A stretch of 64,000 bases of DNA from Bacteroidales bacterium (lineage in GTDB: Bacteria; Bacteroidota; Bacteroidia; Bacteroidales; Marinilabiliaceae): NCBI GenBank assembly GCA_012838865.1, contig DUOK01000026.1, positions 1 to 64,000 of the forward strand, in the 5' to 3' direction. The position numbers and the translations under genes are program-made. A model generated the notes under the pieces. That model was not told where the DNA came from and did no database searches. It worked only from the letters and a program-made list of their open reading frames with translations. Positions 9,387-20,297 of this stretch are shown in pieces; the first letter of the stretch is position 1, and each line of letters starts with the position of its first letter.

Positions 9387-10865
9387 ATGAAACTGAACCG
9401 CGAGACAGCCAGCCAGGCCAAATCCTACCCCAGCAGAATCCTGCAATTTGGAGAGGGCAATTTTCTACGCGCCTTTACCGACTGGATTGTGAATAAGATG
9501 AACCAGGAGATCGACTTCAACAGCGGAATCGATGTGGTTCAACCCCTGCCCACTGGCATGGTAGACATGCTTAACGACCAGGATGGCCTTTACCATGTTT
9601 ACCTCAAGGGCATTAAGGATGGCGAGCCCATACAGGAATACAGTCTCATCGACTGCATCAACAAAGGGATCAATCCTTACACCCACTACGAACAATACCA
9701 AAATGCCATTCTCAATCCCGAGCTGCGCTTTGTGGTTTCCAACACCACCGAGGCGGGCATATCGTGGGACGAGAACGACCGCCTGGACATGAAGCCCCAA
9801 AACTCTTTTCCGGGAAAAGTAGCGGCCCTCTTGCATCAACGCTATAAGGCTTTCCAGGGCGACCCTTCCAAGGGCCTGATTTTCTTCCCCTGCGAACTCA
9901 TCGACCGCAACGGGGACATTCTGAAGAAATACGTGCTGCAGCATGCGCGCAAATGGGAACTGGAAGCAGACTTCTTCGATTGGATTGAAAACGCCTGCTG
10001 CTTTTGCAACACGCTGGTCGACCGCATTGTACCGGGCTTCCCCAAAGACGACATCCAGGCCATTCAGGAAGAATTGGGCTTTGAAGACAAGCTGGTCGTA
10101 GTAGGGGAATACTTCCACTTTTGGGTAATCGAAGCCCCCGAGTGGGTCGAAAAAGAGTTTCCGGCGAAAAAAGCGGGACTGGATGTTAAGTTTGTAAAGG
10201 ACATGACCCGCTACCGCGAGCAAAAGGTGCAGGTACTCAACGGCTGTCACACCGGAAGCTATGCCGTTTCCTTTTTGAGCGGCATAGATACCGTTCGCGA
10301 AGCCTTTGAGAACCTGGAGACCGGAGAATTTATGCGCGACCTGGTTTACGATGAGGTGCTGCCGGTATTGGACGGACCGGACAAGGAGCTGAAGTCCTTT
10401 GCCAAGAAAATTCTGGAGCGCTTCCGCAATCCCTACATCCGTCACCAATGGCAAAGCATTGCACTCAACGCCATGAGTAAATGGGAAACCCGCAACCTGC
10501 CCAGTCTGCTCCACTACTACGAAAACAACGGCATGCTGCCACAAAAACTGGTTTTTTCGCTGGCGGCTATGATTGCCTATTTTAAAGGAGAGGCCAACGG
10601 CCAGCATTACCAGATACAGGACGATAAATGGATCATGGATTTCTATAAAGAAGCCTGGGCCGAATGCGACGGTCGCCCCATTTCAATTTACCAGCTGGTA
10701 GAGAAAGTGCTGCGCCTCGAAAAGGTATGGAAACGCGACCTCAATGAAGTGCCCAACCTCACCATTTCGGTCAGCCATTACCTCTTCCTTATTCAGCAAG
10801 TGGGCATGCGCAAGGCAGTAAAAGCAGTCCTGCATAAGAACAACCCATTGATGCAAATGTCGTAA
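9387..10865 (+). CDS. uxaB: Tagaturonate reductase (altronate oxidoreductase)
   Basis: Mannitol dehydrogenase-family polypeptide MKLNRETASQAKSYPSRILQFGEGNFLRAFTDWIVNKMN; adjacent to uxaA; track ORF start at 9237 lies on the -7 box so ATG 9387 preferred. Confidence 0.9.
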   Translation: MKLNRETASQAKSYPSRILQFGEGNFLRAFTDWIVNKMNQEIDFNSGIDVVQPLPTGMVDMLNDQDGLYHVYLKGIKDGEPIQEYSLIDCINKGINPYTHYEQYQNAILNPELRFVVSNTTEAGISWDENDRLDMKPQNSFPGKVAALLHQRYKAFQGDPSKGLIFFPCELIDRNGDILKKYVLQHARKWELEADFFDWIENACCFCNTLVDRIVPGFPKDDIQAIQEELGFEDKLVVVGEYFHFWVIEAPEWVEKEFPAKKAGLDVKFVKDMTRYREQKVQVLNGCHTGSYAVSFLSGIDTVREAFENLETGEFMRDLVYDEVLPVLDGPDKELKSFAKKILERFRNPYIRHQWQSIALNAMSKWETRNLPSLLHYYENNGMLPQKLVFSLAAMIAYFKGEANGQHYQIQDDKWIMDFYKEAWAECDGRPISIYQLVEKVLRLEKVWKRDLNEVPNLTISVSHYLFLIQQVGMRKAVKAVLHKNNPLMQMS

Positions 10866-10885
10866 CACCCCATAAACACAATACC

Positions 10886-12373
10886 ATGTCAAAATTTTTA
10901 TTGATTCACCCCGACGACAATGTGGCGGTCTGCCTCGAAGCCGCCAAAGCTGGCCAGCAAGTGGAAGTGGGCCCCTTGAGTTTGCAGCTGTTGAACGACG
11001 TGCCGGTGGGCCACAAAGTGGCGCTCAGGGACCTCAAAGCAGGGGAAAACATCATAAAATACGGCGCAGCCATTGGCCATGCGCTGAGCGACATAGCAAC
11101 AGGCAGTCACGTACATACCCACAACCTGAAGACGAATCTGCACGACAACCTGTCCTACACTTTTGAGCAAAAGCTGCATGCCCCTCGCTTCGAAAAGCGG
11201 GACCTGACTTTTCAGGGTTACCGCCGCAGCAACGGTAAAACCGGCATTCGCAACGAGCTCTGGATCGTTCCTACCGTGGGTTGCGTCAACGGGCAGGCCC
11301 AGCAAATTGTCGATCGGTTTAAGCTGGAAATGCAGCCCGACGATATCGATGCCGTAGAAGTATTCAAGCACAGTTACGGCTGCTCACAGCTGGGCGACGA
11401 CCATGTGAATACCCAAAAAGCACTGGCCGACCTCATCAACCACCCCAACGCCGGCGGCGTACTGGTCATCGGCCTGGGCTGCGAAAACAACCAGATTGCC
11501 CACCTCAAAAAGTTCATTGGTTCGTACGACGAGCAACGCATCCGTTACCTGGTGGCTCAGGACGTAGAAGACGAGGTGGAAGCGGGTCTGGCCATGCTGA
11601 AGGAAATTTATGCCCTGATGCGTAACGACCGGCGCGAAGCGCTGCCGCTTTCGGAGTTAAAAGTGGGACTCAAGTGTGGCGGCTCGGATGGCTTCTCGGG
11701 CATCACAGCCAATCCCCTGGTGGGCGTGTTCTCCGACTTTTTGGTGGCCCAGGGGGGCACCACCATCCTGACTGAGGTGCCGGAAATGTTTGGTGCAGAA
11801 ACCCGCCTAATGGAACGGGCACAAAATCAGGAAGTATTTGAAAAAACGGTGCACCTGATCAACGACTTCAAGGACTACTACAACAGGCATCAGTTGCCCA
11901 TCTACGAGAATCCTTCACCGGGAAATAAGGACGGGGGCATTTCCACTTTGGAGGACAAATCGCTGGGATGTACCCAAAAGGGGGGCACAGCTACGGTGGT
12001 AGATGTACTGCAATACGCCGAGCCCTTGAAAAAGAACGGCCTGAACCTGCTTTCTGCGCCGGGCAACGACCTGGTGGCAGCATCGGCCCTGGGCTTCAGC
12101 GGCTGTCAGCTGGTCCTCTTTACCACCGGAAGGGGCACACCCTTCGGAAGCTTTGTGCCGACCATGAAAATATCTACCAACAGTCAGCTGTTCAACAAAA
12201 AGCGCAATTGGATCGATTTCAATGCCGGTGAGTTGCTGGAAGGGAAAGATATGGACGCACTGCTCGAAGAATTCATCGCCTTTGTATGTGCTGTAGCCAG
12301 TGGAGAAAAACTGCAGCACGAGAAAAGCGGCTTCAAAGAAATTGCGATATTTAAAACAGGGGTTACCCTGTAA
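10886..12373 (+). CDS. uxaA: Altronate dehydratase
   Basis: SAF-like N-terminus; GYRRSNGKTGIRNELWIVPTVGCVNGQAQ; GLKCGGSDGFSGITANPLVG. Confidence 0.93.
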   Translation: MSKFLLIHPDDNVAVCLEAAKAGQQVEVGPLSLQLLNDVPVGHKVALRDLKAGENIIKYGAAIGHALSDIATGSHVHTHNLKTNLHDNLSYTFEQKLHAPRFEKRDLTFQGYRRSNGKTGIRNELWIVPTVGCVNGQAQQIVDRFKLEMQPDDIDAVEVFKHSYGCSQLGDDHVNTQKALADLINHPNAGGVLVIGLGCENNQIAHLKKFIGSYDEQRIRYLVAQDVEDEVEAGLAMLKEIYALMRNDRREALPLSELKVGLKCGGSDGFSGITANPLVGVFSDFLVAQGGTTILTEVPEMFGAETRLMERAQNQEVFEKTVHLINDFKDYYNRHQLPIYENPSPGNKDGGISTLEDKSLGCTQKGGTATVVDVLQYAEPLKKNGLNLLSAPGNDLVAASALGFSGCQLVLFTTGRGTPFGSFVPTMKISTNSQLFNKKRNWIDFNAGELLEGKDMDALLEEFIAFVCAVASGEKLQHEKSGFKEIAIFKTGVTL

Positions 12374-12404
12374 GAGGATAAAAATTGAGAGAGAGAGTCG
12401 AGTG

Positions 12405-12444
12405 AACCGGTCGCTTCCTTTTTTGGGAGCGACTGGTTTTTTTT
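12405..12444 (+). terminator. Rho-independent terminator of uxaA
   Basis: AACCGGTCGCTTCC-tttttt-GGGAGCGACTGGTT followed by T8. Confidence 0.85.
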
Positions 12445-12459
12445 GTACATTCAGGACTT

Positions 12460-13068
12460 ATGAACTATCTGGCGCACTTATACCTGTCGGGCCCTAACGA
12501 AGAAGTCAGGGTGGGCAATTTCATTGGCGACCATGTTAAGGGGCGCCGCTACCAGCGCTATGCTCCGGATGTACAGAAAGGCATTTTGCTGCACCGCCAA
12601 ATCGACAGCTTTATGGATGCCCACCCGCTGACCAGGGAGAGTGCAAGCCTTTTTAAGCCCTACTACGGCCGCTATGCAGGCGTGGTGATCGACATTGTGT
12701 ACGACCATTTGCTGGCCTTGAACTGGAGCCGCCATGCCACCCAATCGCTGCATCGCTTTGTATCGGCAGCGCACCGCACCTTGTTGCAGCACTACTTTAT
12801 TTTGCCGCGCCCCGTAAAACAATTTCTGCCCTTCCTCATTAAGAGTCGCCGTATGGAACACTACCGCAGTCTCCATGGCGTGGAACGCACCCTCCAAATT
12901 ATGGCACACTATTCTTCCCTGCCCGACCATGCCGGCTGGGCCGTGGTGCAAATCCAGGACCATTACGAAATCCTCACGCAACAATTCGAAAGTTTTTTTG
13001 AGGAGGTGCAGCACATGAGCAGCAGCTTCCTGGAGAACGACCAGGCCCCCAGCCAAAAGGCGATTTAA
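12460..13068 (+). CDS. Acyl carrier protein phosphodiesterase (DUF479/AcpH family)
   Basis: MNYLAHLYLSGPNEEVRVGNFIGDHVKG...GILLHRQIDSFMDAHP. Confidence 0.85.
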   Translation: MNYLAHLYLSGPNEEVRVGNFIGDHVKGRRYQRYAPDVQKGILLHRQIDSFMDAHPLTRESASLFKPYYGRYAGVVIDIVYDHLLALNWSRHATQSLHRFVSAAHRTLLQHYFILPRPVKQFLPFLIKSRRMEHYRSLHGVERTLQIMAHYSSLPDHAGWAVVQIQDHYEILTQQFESFFEEVQHMSSSFLENDQAPSQKAI

Positions 13069-13072
13069 GTAC

Positions 13073-13921
13073 TCAGGGTTTCTGCGCCCGAAGCATCCGG
13101 TCGCGGCCCGACAGGTCCTTCCGCAGACTCACGTCAACAAAACCCATACTTGTAAGCAGGGCTGTTGTCTCGGCACCATAGGCCTCATTAATTTCGAAGT
13201 AAAGGCGACCTCCAGGCACCAGCTCCTGCAGCGCCACCTGCGCTATGCAGCGGTAAAACAAGAGCGGATCGTGATCGGCCACAAAAAGTGCCAAATGCGG
13301 CTCATACTGCAGCACATTGGCAGCCATCAAAGCGGCCTCCTTGTGGGTCACATAAGGAGGATTGCTCACCACCACCTCCCAACGCGCTTTCTCGGCCTGA
13401 TAAGTCAACACATCCTGCATTTGAAAAGTCACCTCCACATTGTTTTTCCGGGCATTCCCGCGGGCCTGCTCAATGGCGATTTCCGACACGTCCCAGGCGA
13501 CGACTTCCCACCGGGGCATTGCGTGCTTCAACGCGATGGGAATACAGCCACTGCCTGTCCCCACCTCCAAAAGCCGCAGCCTTCGTTCGTCTTGTTCCTC
13601 CAAAATCCACTGTACCAACTCCTCGGTTTCGGGACGGGGAATCAGCACCCCGGGACCCACGTCCAGTTGAAGTCCCAGAAACTCCGTGCTTCCCAGCACA
13701 TACTGCAGCGGCTCGTGCCGCTGCAGGCGCGCCACGACCTCTTCCACAAAGGCGCATTCTTCCGGCTGCAGCGGCTCCTCTCCCTTCAGCAGGAGCTCGG
13801 TCCAACTGTAGCCGCGCAGGTGTTCAAAAATCAGGCGGACAAATTGCTGCACCTCCTGCTCACCCACCACAGGGGTCAATCGCTCTCTGATGTACGCACG
13901 CCCACTCTTTACCGTATCCAT
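13073..13921 (-). CDS. prmC: Peptide chain release factor N5-glutamine methyltransferase
   Basis: VLIPRPETEELVQWI, LEVGTGSGCIPIALK, VSNPPYVTHKE. Confidence 0.92.
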   Translation of the reverse strand: MDTVKSGRAYIRERLTPVVGEQEVQQFVRLIFEHLRGYSWTELLLKGEEPLQPEECAFVEEVVARLQRHEPLQYVLGSTEFLGLQLDVGPGVLIPRPETEELVQWILEEQDERRLRLLEVGTGSGCIPIALKHAMPRWEVVAWDVSEIAIEQARGNARKNNVEVTFQMQDVLTYQAEKARWEVVVSNPPYVTHKEAALMAANVLQYEPHLALFVADHDPLLFYRCIAQVALQELVPGGRLYFEINEAYGAETTALLTSMGFVDVSLRKDLSGRDRMLRAQKP

Positions 13922-14004
13922 AAAATAGTCGCTGAGGGAAAAAAGAAAAATGTAGCCACAAAAATAAACATTATCTTAGCAACCACACAAGGACCAAAGG
14001 CATC

Positions 14005-15060
14005 ATGAGTACAGTAAGCATAAGTCATGAACACTGGATGCGTCGCTGCCTGGAACTGGCACAGAGCGCTGAGGGACTCACCTACCCCAACCCCATGGTG
14101 GGTTCGGTGATTGTGCACCAGGGAAAAATCATCGGCGAAGGCTACCACAGGCAGGCGGGCGGCCCCCATGCCGAAGTCCACGCCATCAACGCCGTTAAAA
14201 ACCAGGACCTGCTGCGCGAAGCGACCCTCTATGTAAATCTGGAGCCCTGCGCTCATTTTGGCAAAACCCCGCCCTGCTCCCTGCTCATCAGTCAAAAGAA
14301 AATTCCACGCGTAGTGGTAGGCTGCGTCGACAGCTTTTCAGAGGTGGCCGGCAAGGGCATTGCGCATCTCAGGAGCACGGGCACCGAAGTCATCTCAGGT
14401 GTTCTGGAAAAAGAAAGTCGCGAACTCAACCGCCGCTTTTTCACCTTTCACGAGAAAAAACGCCCCTACATTCTGCTCAAGTGGGCCCAGACCACCGATG
14501 GCTTTATCGACATCGACCGGGAAGCACAAAAAGGCGGGCGCCCCACCTGGATCACCAACGCGCATGCCCGCCGCGCCGTACACCTTTGGCGCAGTCGCGA
14601 ACAAGCCATTTTAGTGGGTTCCGAAACGGCCCTTAAAGACAACCCCTCGCTGACGGTGCGCGACTGGCATGGCCCCCATCCCCTGCGCCTGGTGCTGGAC
14701 CGTGGCGGGAGACTGCCCGACTACCTCGACCTCTTCGACGGGACTTGTCCCACCCTGCTCTATACGCAAAAGGAACAGCGCGACAACAAGCAGGCCGAAC
14801 GCATACTTTTACAAGCCGGGGCAGAGCCGCTGAGCGAGCTGCTTAAGGACCTCCATCAAAGAGACATCCTGTCCCTCATCGTGGAAGGCGGAGCCCGCTT
14901 GCTCCAGGCCTTTATTGATGCGGGCCTCTGGGATGAAGCCCGGGTGTTTACCGGCAAGACCTGGTTTCAAAAAGGCGTGCGCGCACCCCAATTGCAAGGT
15001 TTTCCAACCCAACAACAGGATTTTGGCAACAGCACCCTCTACTACTTTCGGAATATTTAG
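14005..15060 (+). CDS. ribD: Bifunctional riboflavin biosynthesis deaminase/reductase
   Basis: TYPNPMVGSVIVHQGKIIGEGYH, GGPHAEVHAI, LEPCAHFGKTPPCS. Confidence 0.94.
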   Translation: MSTVSISHEHWMRRCLELAQSAEGLTYPNPMVGSVIVHQGKIIGEGYHRQAGGPHAEVHAINAVKNQDLLREATLYVNLEPCAHFGKTPPCSLLISQKKIPRVVVGCVDSFSEVAGKGIAHLRSTGTEVISGVLEKESRELNRRFFTFHEKKRPYILLKWAQTTDGFIDIDREAQKGGRPTWITNAHARRAVHLWRSREQAILVGSETALKDNPSLTVRDWHGPHPLRLVLDRGGRLPDYLDLFDGTCPTLLYTQKEQRDNKQAERILLQAGAEPLSELLKDLHQRDILSLIVEGGARLLQAFIDAGLWDEARVFTGKTWFQKGVRAPQLQGFPTQQQDFGNSTLYYFRNI

Positions 15061-15093
15061 TACCTTAATGCCACAAAGCCTTCAGATCTGCCC

Positions 15094-16557
15094 ATGGATA
15101 GCCTGCAAGCCATAATCGACGTTGTCAACCCCCTGTTGTTGGTCGCCTACATCATCAGCATTCTGGTGGTGGTGGTTTTCACCGTGCTCGAAAACCGCAA
15201 TCCGCTGAAAACCATATCCTGGGTCCTGGTGCTCCTGATGCTGCCGGTACTCGGCTTCGTCTTTTTCATCTTCTTCGGACAAAATTTTCGCAAGGAAAAA
15301 ATCATTGCCCGCAAGGGGCTCCGCAATGTGGACCTGCTCTCCAATCTGGCCCACGCCCAGATTCACCGTCTGTCGGAGGGCCATATGTTCGACAATCAGG
15401 CTCTGGAAGAAAAGCGGACCCTCATCCAGCTGCTGCTCAACAACAGCAATGCCGTAGTTACCGTAGGCAACCAGCTTCAAATCCTCCAGAACGGGGGCCC
15501 CACTTTTGAGGCCATACTGGAAGCACTCGAGGCTGCCGAGAAGTTCATCCACCTCGAATACTACATCTTTGCCGACGACGAAATCGGCGGAAAAATAAAA
15601 GCCATGCTCAAGCGCAAAGCTGCTCAGGGCGTGGAGGTTCGTCTGATTGTAGACGACGTAGGCAGCTGGGAGCTGAAAAAGCCCTTTTTCCGCGAAATGT
15701 GGAACGCCGGCATCCAGGCCTATTCCTTTTTGCAAGTCCGCTTCCCCAACCTCACCAGCAAGGTCAACTACCGCAACCACCGAAAGATTGTAATCATCGA
15801 CGGACATACCGGTTTCTTAGGCGGCATCAACATTGCCGACCGCTACGAAAAAGGAAGCAAGGACTACGGCATCTGGCGCGACACCCACATGCGCATCAGC
15901 GGTGATGCCGTAAAGACCCTCCAGACCGTATTCTTAACCGACTGGTTTTTTGTGAGTCAGCACGAGCTGCACGACCGCAAATACTTCCCCACTATGGAAG
16001 CACAAGGTCAAAAAATGGTGCAAATCGTAGCCAGCGGACCCGATTCCGATTGGCCCGGCATTATGATGGGCATATTTCACGCCATCGTTGCAGCCCGTCG
16101 CTATGTTTACATCGCCACCCCCTATTTTATGCCCAGCGAGAGCGTATTGATGGCACTGAAGACAGCCGCGCTGGGCGGAGTAGATGTGCGCATCCTCATT
16201 CCAGAACGCAGCGACGCCCACATCACCCTGCTCTCCTCCCGCTCCTTCATCCGCGAAATGCTCGATGCCCAGGTGCGCTTCTACTTTTACCAAAAAGGCT
16301 TCCTGCACTCCAAGGTCATGGTGGTCGACGACCAGGTAGGCATCGTTGGCTCTGCCAACATGGACTTCCGCAGTTTTGAACAAAACTACGAAACAACCGC
16401 CTTTATTTTTGATGAAGAAACCGCTCAGGACTTGCAAAGCACCTTCCTCAACGACCTCAAAGACTCCCGGGAAATCACCCTCTACGACTGGCCCCAACGC
16501 CCCAAAACCGAAAAAATCAAAGAATCCTTCGCCCGCCTCGTCAGTCCCCTGCTATAA
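15094..16557 (+). CDS. cls: Cardiolipin synthase (PLD family)
   Basis: Two HxK motifs: NHRKIVIIDGHTGFLGGINIADRY and HSKVMVVDDQVGIVGSANMDFRS; N-terminal TM helices. Confidence 0.93.
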   Translation: MDSLQAIIDVVNPLLLVAYIISILVVVVFTVLENRNPLKTISWVLVLLMLPVLGFVFFIFFGQNFRKEKIIARKGLRNVDLLSNLAHAQIHRLSEGHMFDNQALEEKRTLIQLLLNNSNAVVTVGNQLQILQNGGPTFEAILEALEAAEKFIHLEYYIFADDEIGGKIKAMLKRKAAQGVEVRLIVDDVGSWELKKPFFREMWNAGIQAYSFLQVRFPNLTSKVNYRNHRKIVIIDGHTGFLGGINIADRYEKGSKDYGIWRDTHMRISGDAVKTLQTVFLTDWFFVSQHELHDRKYFPTMEAQGQKMVQIVASGPDSDWPGIMMGIFHAIVAARRYVYIATPYFMPSESVLMALKTAALGGVDVRILIPERSDAHITLLSSRSFIREMLDAQVRFYFYQKGFLHSKVMVVDDQVGIVGSANMDFRSFEQNYETTAFIFDEETAQDLQSTFLNDLKDSREITLYDWPQRPKTEKIKESFARLVSPLL

Positions 16558-16561
16558 AACA

Positions 16562-16713
16562 GTTACGGGGCACAGGTGCCCCGTAACCGCGGACTTCAGT
16601 CCGCTTTATAGAACAGGCGCTCCGCGCCTGACCACTTCCTCCCAATCATAACCCAGGGTTTCAACCCTGGGAGCAGCGTAGGGAGCAGCGTGCGCCACAG
16701 CGTAGCGCCGCAC
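16562..16713. repeat. Cluster of heterogeneous perfect mini-palindromes
   Basis: Stem pairs at 16562-16587, 16589-16604, 16614-16630, 16652-16671 plus weaker 16690-16713; different stem sequences, 2-3 nt loops. Confidence 0.85.
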
Positions 16714-16722
16714 ACCCCAGCC

Positions 16723-18915
16723 CTAAAACAAGTGATACGACACCGCAACGCCCACCGTCACGACCGAAGCCATCACCATCAGTTTAATCAGAATGTTCAA
16801 GCTCGGACCGGAAGTATCCTTAAATGGATCGCCCACAGTATCGCCAATAACCGTAGCTTTGTGTGTTTCGGAACCCTTGCCACCATGGTGACCTTCCTCC
16901 ACGTACTTCTTGGCATTGTCCCAGGCGCCACCCGCATTGGCCATAAAAATAGCCAGGGCAAAACCACTGGTAATGGTACCCAAAAGCAGACCGGCAATAC
17001 CCGGAACGCCAAATACCACGCCCACCACGACAGGGATCAACAGCGCCAACAAAGAAGGGGTCATCATTTCGCGCTGCGCCCCTTTGGTAGAGATCTCCAC
17101 ACAACGGGCATAATCGGGCTCAGAAGTACCTTCCATAATGCCGGGAATCGACTTAAACTGGCGACGCACCTCATCCACCATCTTCTGCGCTGCACGTCCC
17201 ACCGCATTCATGGTCATGCCACTAAAAAGAAAGACCGACATCACACCCAAAAACATGCCCACAATCACCATGGGGTTCATCAGATGGATTTCGTAATGCT
17301 GTACAAAGTCGTAAAACGAAGCCTCAATAGCCGGCACATTATTGATCAATGTTTCCGGGGCATCCAAAATCTTCACAAACATCATGCGCACTTCCTCAAA
17401 GTAAGAAGCCAAAAGCGCCAGGGCTGTCAAAGCCGCACTACCAATGGCAAAGCCCTTACCGGTAGCGGCAGTCGTGTTCCCCAAAGAATCGAGCGCATCG
17501 GTACGTTGACGCACCTCGGCACCCAGACCACTCATCTCGGCATTTCCGCCGGCATTGTCGGCAATGGGGCCGTAAGCATCGGTGGCCAAGGTAATCCCCA
17601 GAGTGGAAAGCATACCCACTGCAGCAATACCAATCCCATAGAGACCAATATTGAGACTACCCATATCGAATTTAAAACCGGTAGCGAAAGCAAAGGAAAG
17701 CGTAATGGCCACCACTATAATAACCAGAGGAACAGCAGCCGAAATCAAGCCCGTACCCACACCACTAATGATAACGGTAGCGGGACCTGTCTCACCGGAA
17801 CGCGCAATGTTCTGGGTGGGCTTGTAAGCCGAAGCCGTAAAATACTCCGTAGACTGGCCAATACCAATACCCGCAAGCAGTCCCACCACAATTGAGCCCC
17901 AAATACCAACATAATTGGGCAGACCCAGATATTTTAGAATAAAGAAGGAAGCAACAACAATAAGCAGGGCACTTACATTAACCCCAAGGCCGAGTGATTT
18001 CAACAATTGCTTTTGCGTGGCCCCCTCCCGGGTGCGCACCATAAACACTCCGGCAATCGAAAGGAGGGTACCCACAGCCGCAATAAGCATGGGTGCCAGC
18101 ACGGCATTCAACTGCAGCTCTTCCATACTCATAAAGGCCGCAGCACCCAGCAGGGCAGAAGCCAGAATCGACGCAGCAAAAGACTCAAACAAGTCGGCCC
18201 CCATCCCGGCCACATCACCTACATTGTCGCCCACATTATCGGCAATGGTTGCCGGATTGCGCGGATCGTCCTCAGGAATCCCCGCTTCAACCTTACCCAC
18301 CAGGTCGGCCCCCACATCGGCAGCCTTGGTATAGATCCCCCCGCCCACACGAGCAAACAAGGCCTGGGTAGAAGCGCCCATCCCAAAGGTCAGCATAATG
18401 GCTGTGATGGTCATCAACTTATAGCCCCCGGCCATATCTTCAATAAAATGATTCAGAATCAGGAACCAAATGGAAATATCCATAAGCACCAGACCCACAA
18501 CCACCAGGCCCATCACCGCACCGCTGCGGAAAGCCAGCTTGAGTCCCCCATTAAGAGAGGTGCGACAAGCATGGGCCACCCGTGCCGAGGCAAAGGTTGC
18601 CGCCTTCATACCAAAGAAACCGGCCAGTCCCGAAAAGGCACCCCCGGTAATAAAGGCAAAGGGGACCCACTTATTCTGCACCCCCAGACCGTAAGCCAAA
18701 ATCGAAAAGATGATGGTAATGACAATAAAGACAACAATAACAATTTTGTATTGCTGACGCAAATAGGCACCGGCACCCGTACGCACATGTTGGGCTATCC
18801 GCTTCATGGTATCGGTACCTTCCGAACTTTTCATCATCTGCCTGAAAAAAACATAGGCAAAGGTCAACGCCAATAGCGATATCAGAGGAACAATCGCAAA
18901 AATCGAGTTAAGCAT
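16723..18915 (-). CDS. hppA: Membrane-bound ion-translocating pyrophosphatase
   Basis: [65 protein letters not shown]. Confidence 0.95.
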   Translation of the reverse strand: MLNSIFAIVPLISLLALTFAYVFFRQMMKSSEGTDTMKRIAQHVRTGAGAYLRQQYKIVIVVFIVITIIFSILAYGLGVQNKWVPFAFITGGAFSGLAGFFGMKAATFASARVAHACRTSLNGGLKLAFRSGAVMGLVVVGLVLMDISIWFLILNHFIEDMAGGYKLMTITAIMLTFGMGASTQALFARVGGGIYTKAADVGADLVGKVEAGIPEDDPRNPATIADNVGDNVGDVAGMGADLFESFAASILASALLGAAAFMSMEELQLNAVLAPMLIAAVGTLLSIAGVFMVRTREGATQKQLLKSLGLGVNVSALLIVVASFFILKYLGLPNYVGIWGSIVVGLLAGIGIGQSTEYFTASAYKPTQNIARSGETGPATVIISGVGTGLISAAVPLVIIVVAITLSFAFATGFKFDMGSLNIGLYGIGIAAVGMLSTLGITLATDAYGPIADNAGGNAEMSGLGAEVRQRTDALDSLGNTTAATGKGFAIGSAALTALALLASYFEEVRMMFVKILDAPETLINNVPAIEASFYDFVQHYEIHLMNPMVIVGMFLGVMSVFLFSGMTMNAVGRAAQKMVDEVRRQFKSIPGIMEGTSEPDYARCVEISTKGAQREMMTPSLLALLIPVVVGVVFGVPGIAGLLLGTITSGFALAIFMANAGGAWDNAKKYVEEGHHGGKGSETHKATVIGDTVGDPFKDTSGPSLNILIKLMVMASVVTVGVAVSYHLF

Positions 18916-18978
18916 AAGAATTGAATTTAGGTTATTTTAGTCTATTTTCTCAAAAATTCAATTTTAAAAATAGCAAAA

Positions 18979-19016
18979 AAATAACGGCCGCTCCAAAGAA
19001 GCGACCGTTATTTGCT
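18979..19016 (-). terminator. Terminator of clpX
   Basis: AAATAACGGCCGCTCC-aaag-AAGCGACCGTTATTT stem, A/T tracts on both sides. Confidence 0.7.
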
Positions 19017-19064
19017 TTTTATTGTTTGTTTATAGCCATTCCAGAAAAGAAGAAGGCCTTGCCA

Positions 19065-20276
19065 TCAACCTGCCTTCAGCAGTCCAATATTGGCCTTTTC
19101 CAACTTTCCCTTGGCCAGATCCAGCGTAATTTCCAGTTTTCCCTTATGCTTACCGGGACTTTCAAACATATAGTCCATCATAATGGTCTCGCAAATGGAA
19201 CGCAGTCCACGTGCACCCAGCTTAAACTCTACCGCCTTATCCACGATGTACTCCAAAACCTCCTCGGTAAAGGTCAGCTCAATTTTATCCATTTCGAAGA
19301 GCTTTTTGTACTGTCGCACAATGGAGTTCTTAGGCTCGGTAAGAATCAAACGCAAGGTCGACCGATCCAGCGGATTCAGATAAGTCAGGATGGGCAAACG
19401 ACCAATGATCTCGGGAATGAGTCCGAACGATTTCAAATCCTGGGGGGAGATGTACTGCAACAAGTTGGTGGGATCCACCGCATCGCGTTGCTGAGAGGCC
19501 GAGTAACCCACCACACGGGTGTTCAAACGCTGACCAATCTTACGCTCAATACCATCAAAAGCACCACCGCAAATAAACAGCACATTCTTGGTGTCCACAG
19601 CAATCATCTTCTGATCGGGATGCTTTCGTCCACCCTGCGGGGGCACATTTACCACCGCGCCTTCAAGCAGCTTAAGTAAGCCCTGCTGAACCCCTTCGCC
19701 CGACACATCACGGGTAATGGAAGGATTGTCGCCTTTACGTGCAATCTTATCAATTTCATCAATAAAAACGATCCCCTTTTGAGCCGCCTCCACATTGTAA
19801 TCGGCTGCCTGCAAAAGACGCGTCAGGATGCTTTCAATATCCTCGCCCACATAGCCGGCTTCGGTAAGCACCGTAGCGTCCACAATGGTAAAAGGGACGT
19901 GCAACATACGGGCAATGGTACGGGCCAACAAGGTTTTGCCGGTACCGGTCTCGCCCACAAGAACAATGTTCGATTTTTCGATCTCCACCTCATCGGCGGA
20001 GGGCTGAGTCAGCCTTTTGTAGTGGTTGTAAACCGCTACCGAAAGATACTTCTTAGCCTGATCCTGACCAATCACGTACTGATCCAGAAACTTCTTGATC
20101 TCGGCAGGCTTAAGCAGCTTCACCTCCTTCATATCGAAAGAAGACTTCTTCTTAAACTCCTCCTCCAAAATGCCGTGGGCCTGCTCAATGCAACTGTCAC
20201 AGATGTGACCAGAAACACCGGCAATCAGCAAATTGGTATCCTTGCGACTTCTTCCGCAAAACGAACATTTATCCAT
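19065..20276 (-). CDS. clpX: ATP-dependent Clp protease ATP-binding subunit ClpX
   Basis: [17 protein letters not shown] zinc domain; [27 protein letters not shown]. Confidence 0.97.
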   Translation of the reverse strand: MDKCSFCGRSRKDTNLLIAGVSGHICDSCIEQAHGILEEEFKKKSSFDMKEVKLLKPAEIKKFLDQYVIGQDQAKKYLSVAVYNHYKRLTQPSADEVEIEKSNIVLVGETGTGKTLLARTIARMLHVPFTIVDATVLTEAGYVGEDIESILTRLLQAADYNVEAAQKGIVFIDEIDKIARKGDNPSITRDVSGEGVQQGLLKLLEGAVVNVPPQGGRKHPDQKMIAVDTKNVLFICGGAFDGIERKIGQRLNTRVVGYSASQQRDAVDPTNLLQYISPQDLKSFGLIPEIIGRLPILTYLNPLDRSTLRLILTEPKNSIVRQYKKLFEMDKIELTFTEEVLEYIVDKAVEFKLGARGLRSICETIMMDYMFESPGKHKGKLEITLDLAKGKLEKANIGLLKAG

Positions 20277-20297
20277 ATACAGCTTCCTCTATCCTTC

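Noticed and set aside
9465-10607. 380-aa minus-strand ORF inside uxaB
   Set aside because: Shadow ORF opposite a confident CDS.
13922-14004. Possible FMN riboswitch upstream of ribD
   Set aside because: Spacer is only 83 bp, A-rich and lacks RFN conserved segments.
16690-17895. 401-aa ORF antisense to hppA
   Set aside because: Shadow ORF; no recognisable motifs, overlaps strong hppA coding signal.
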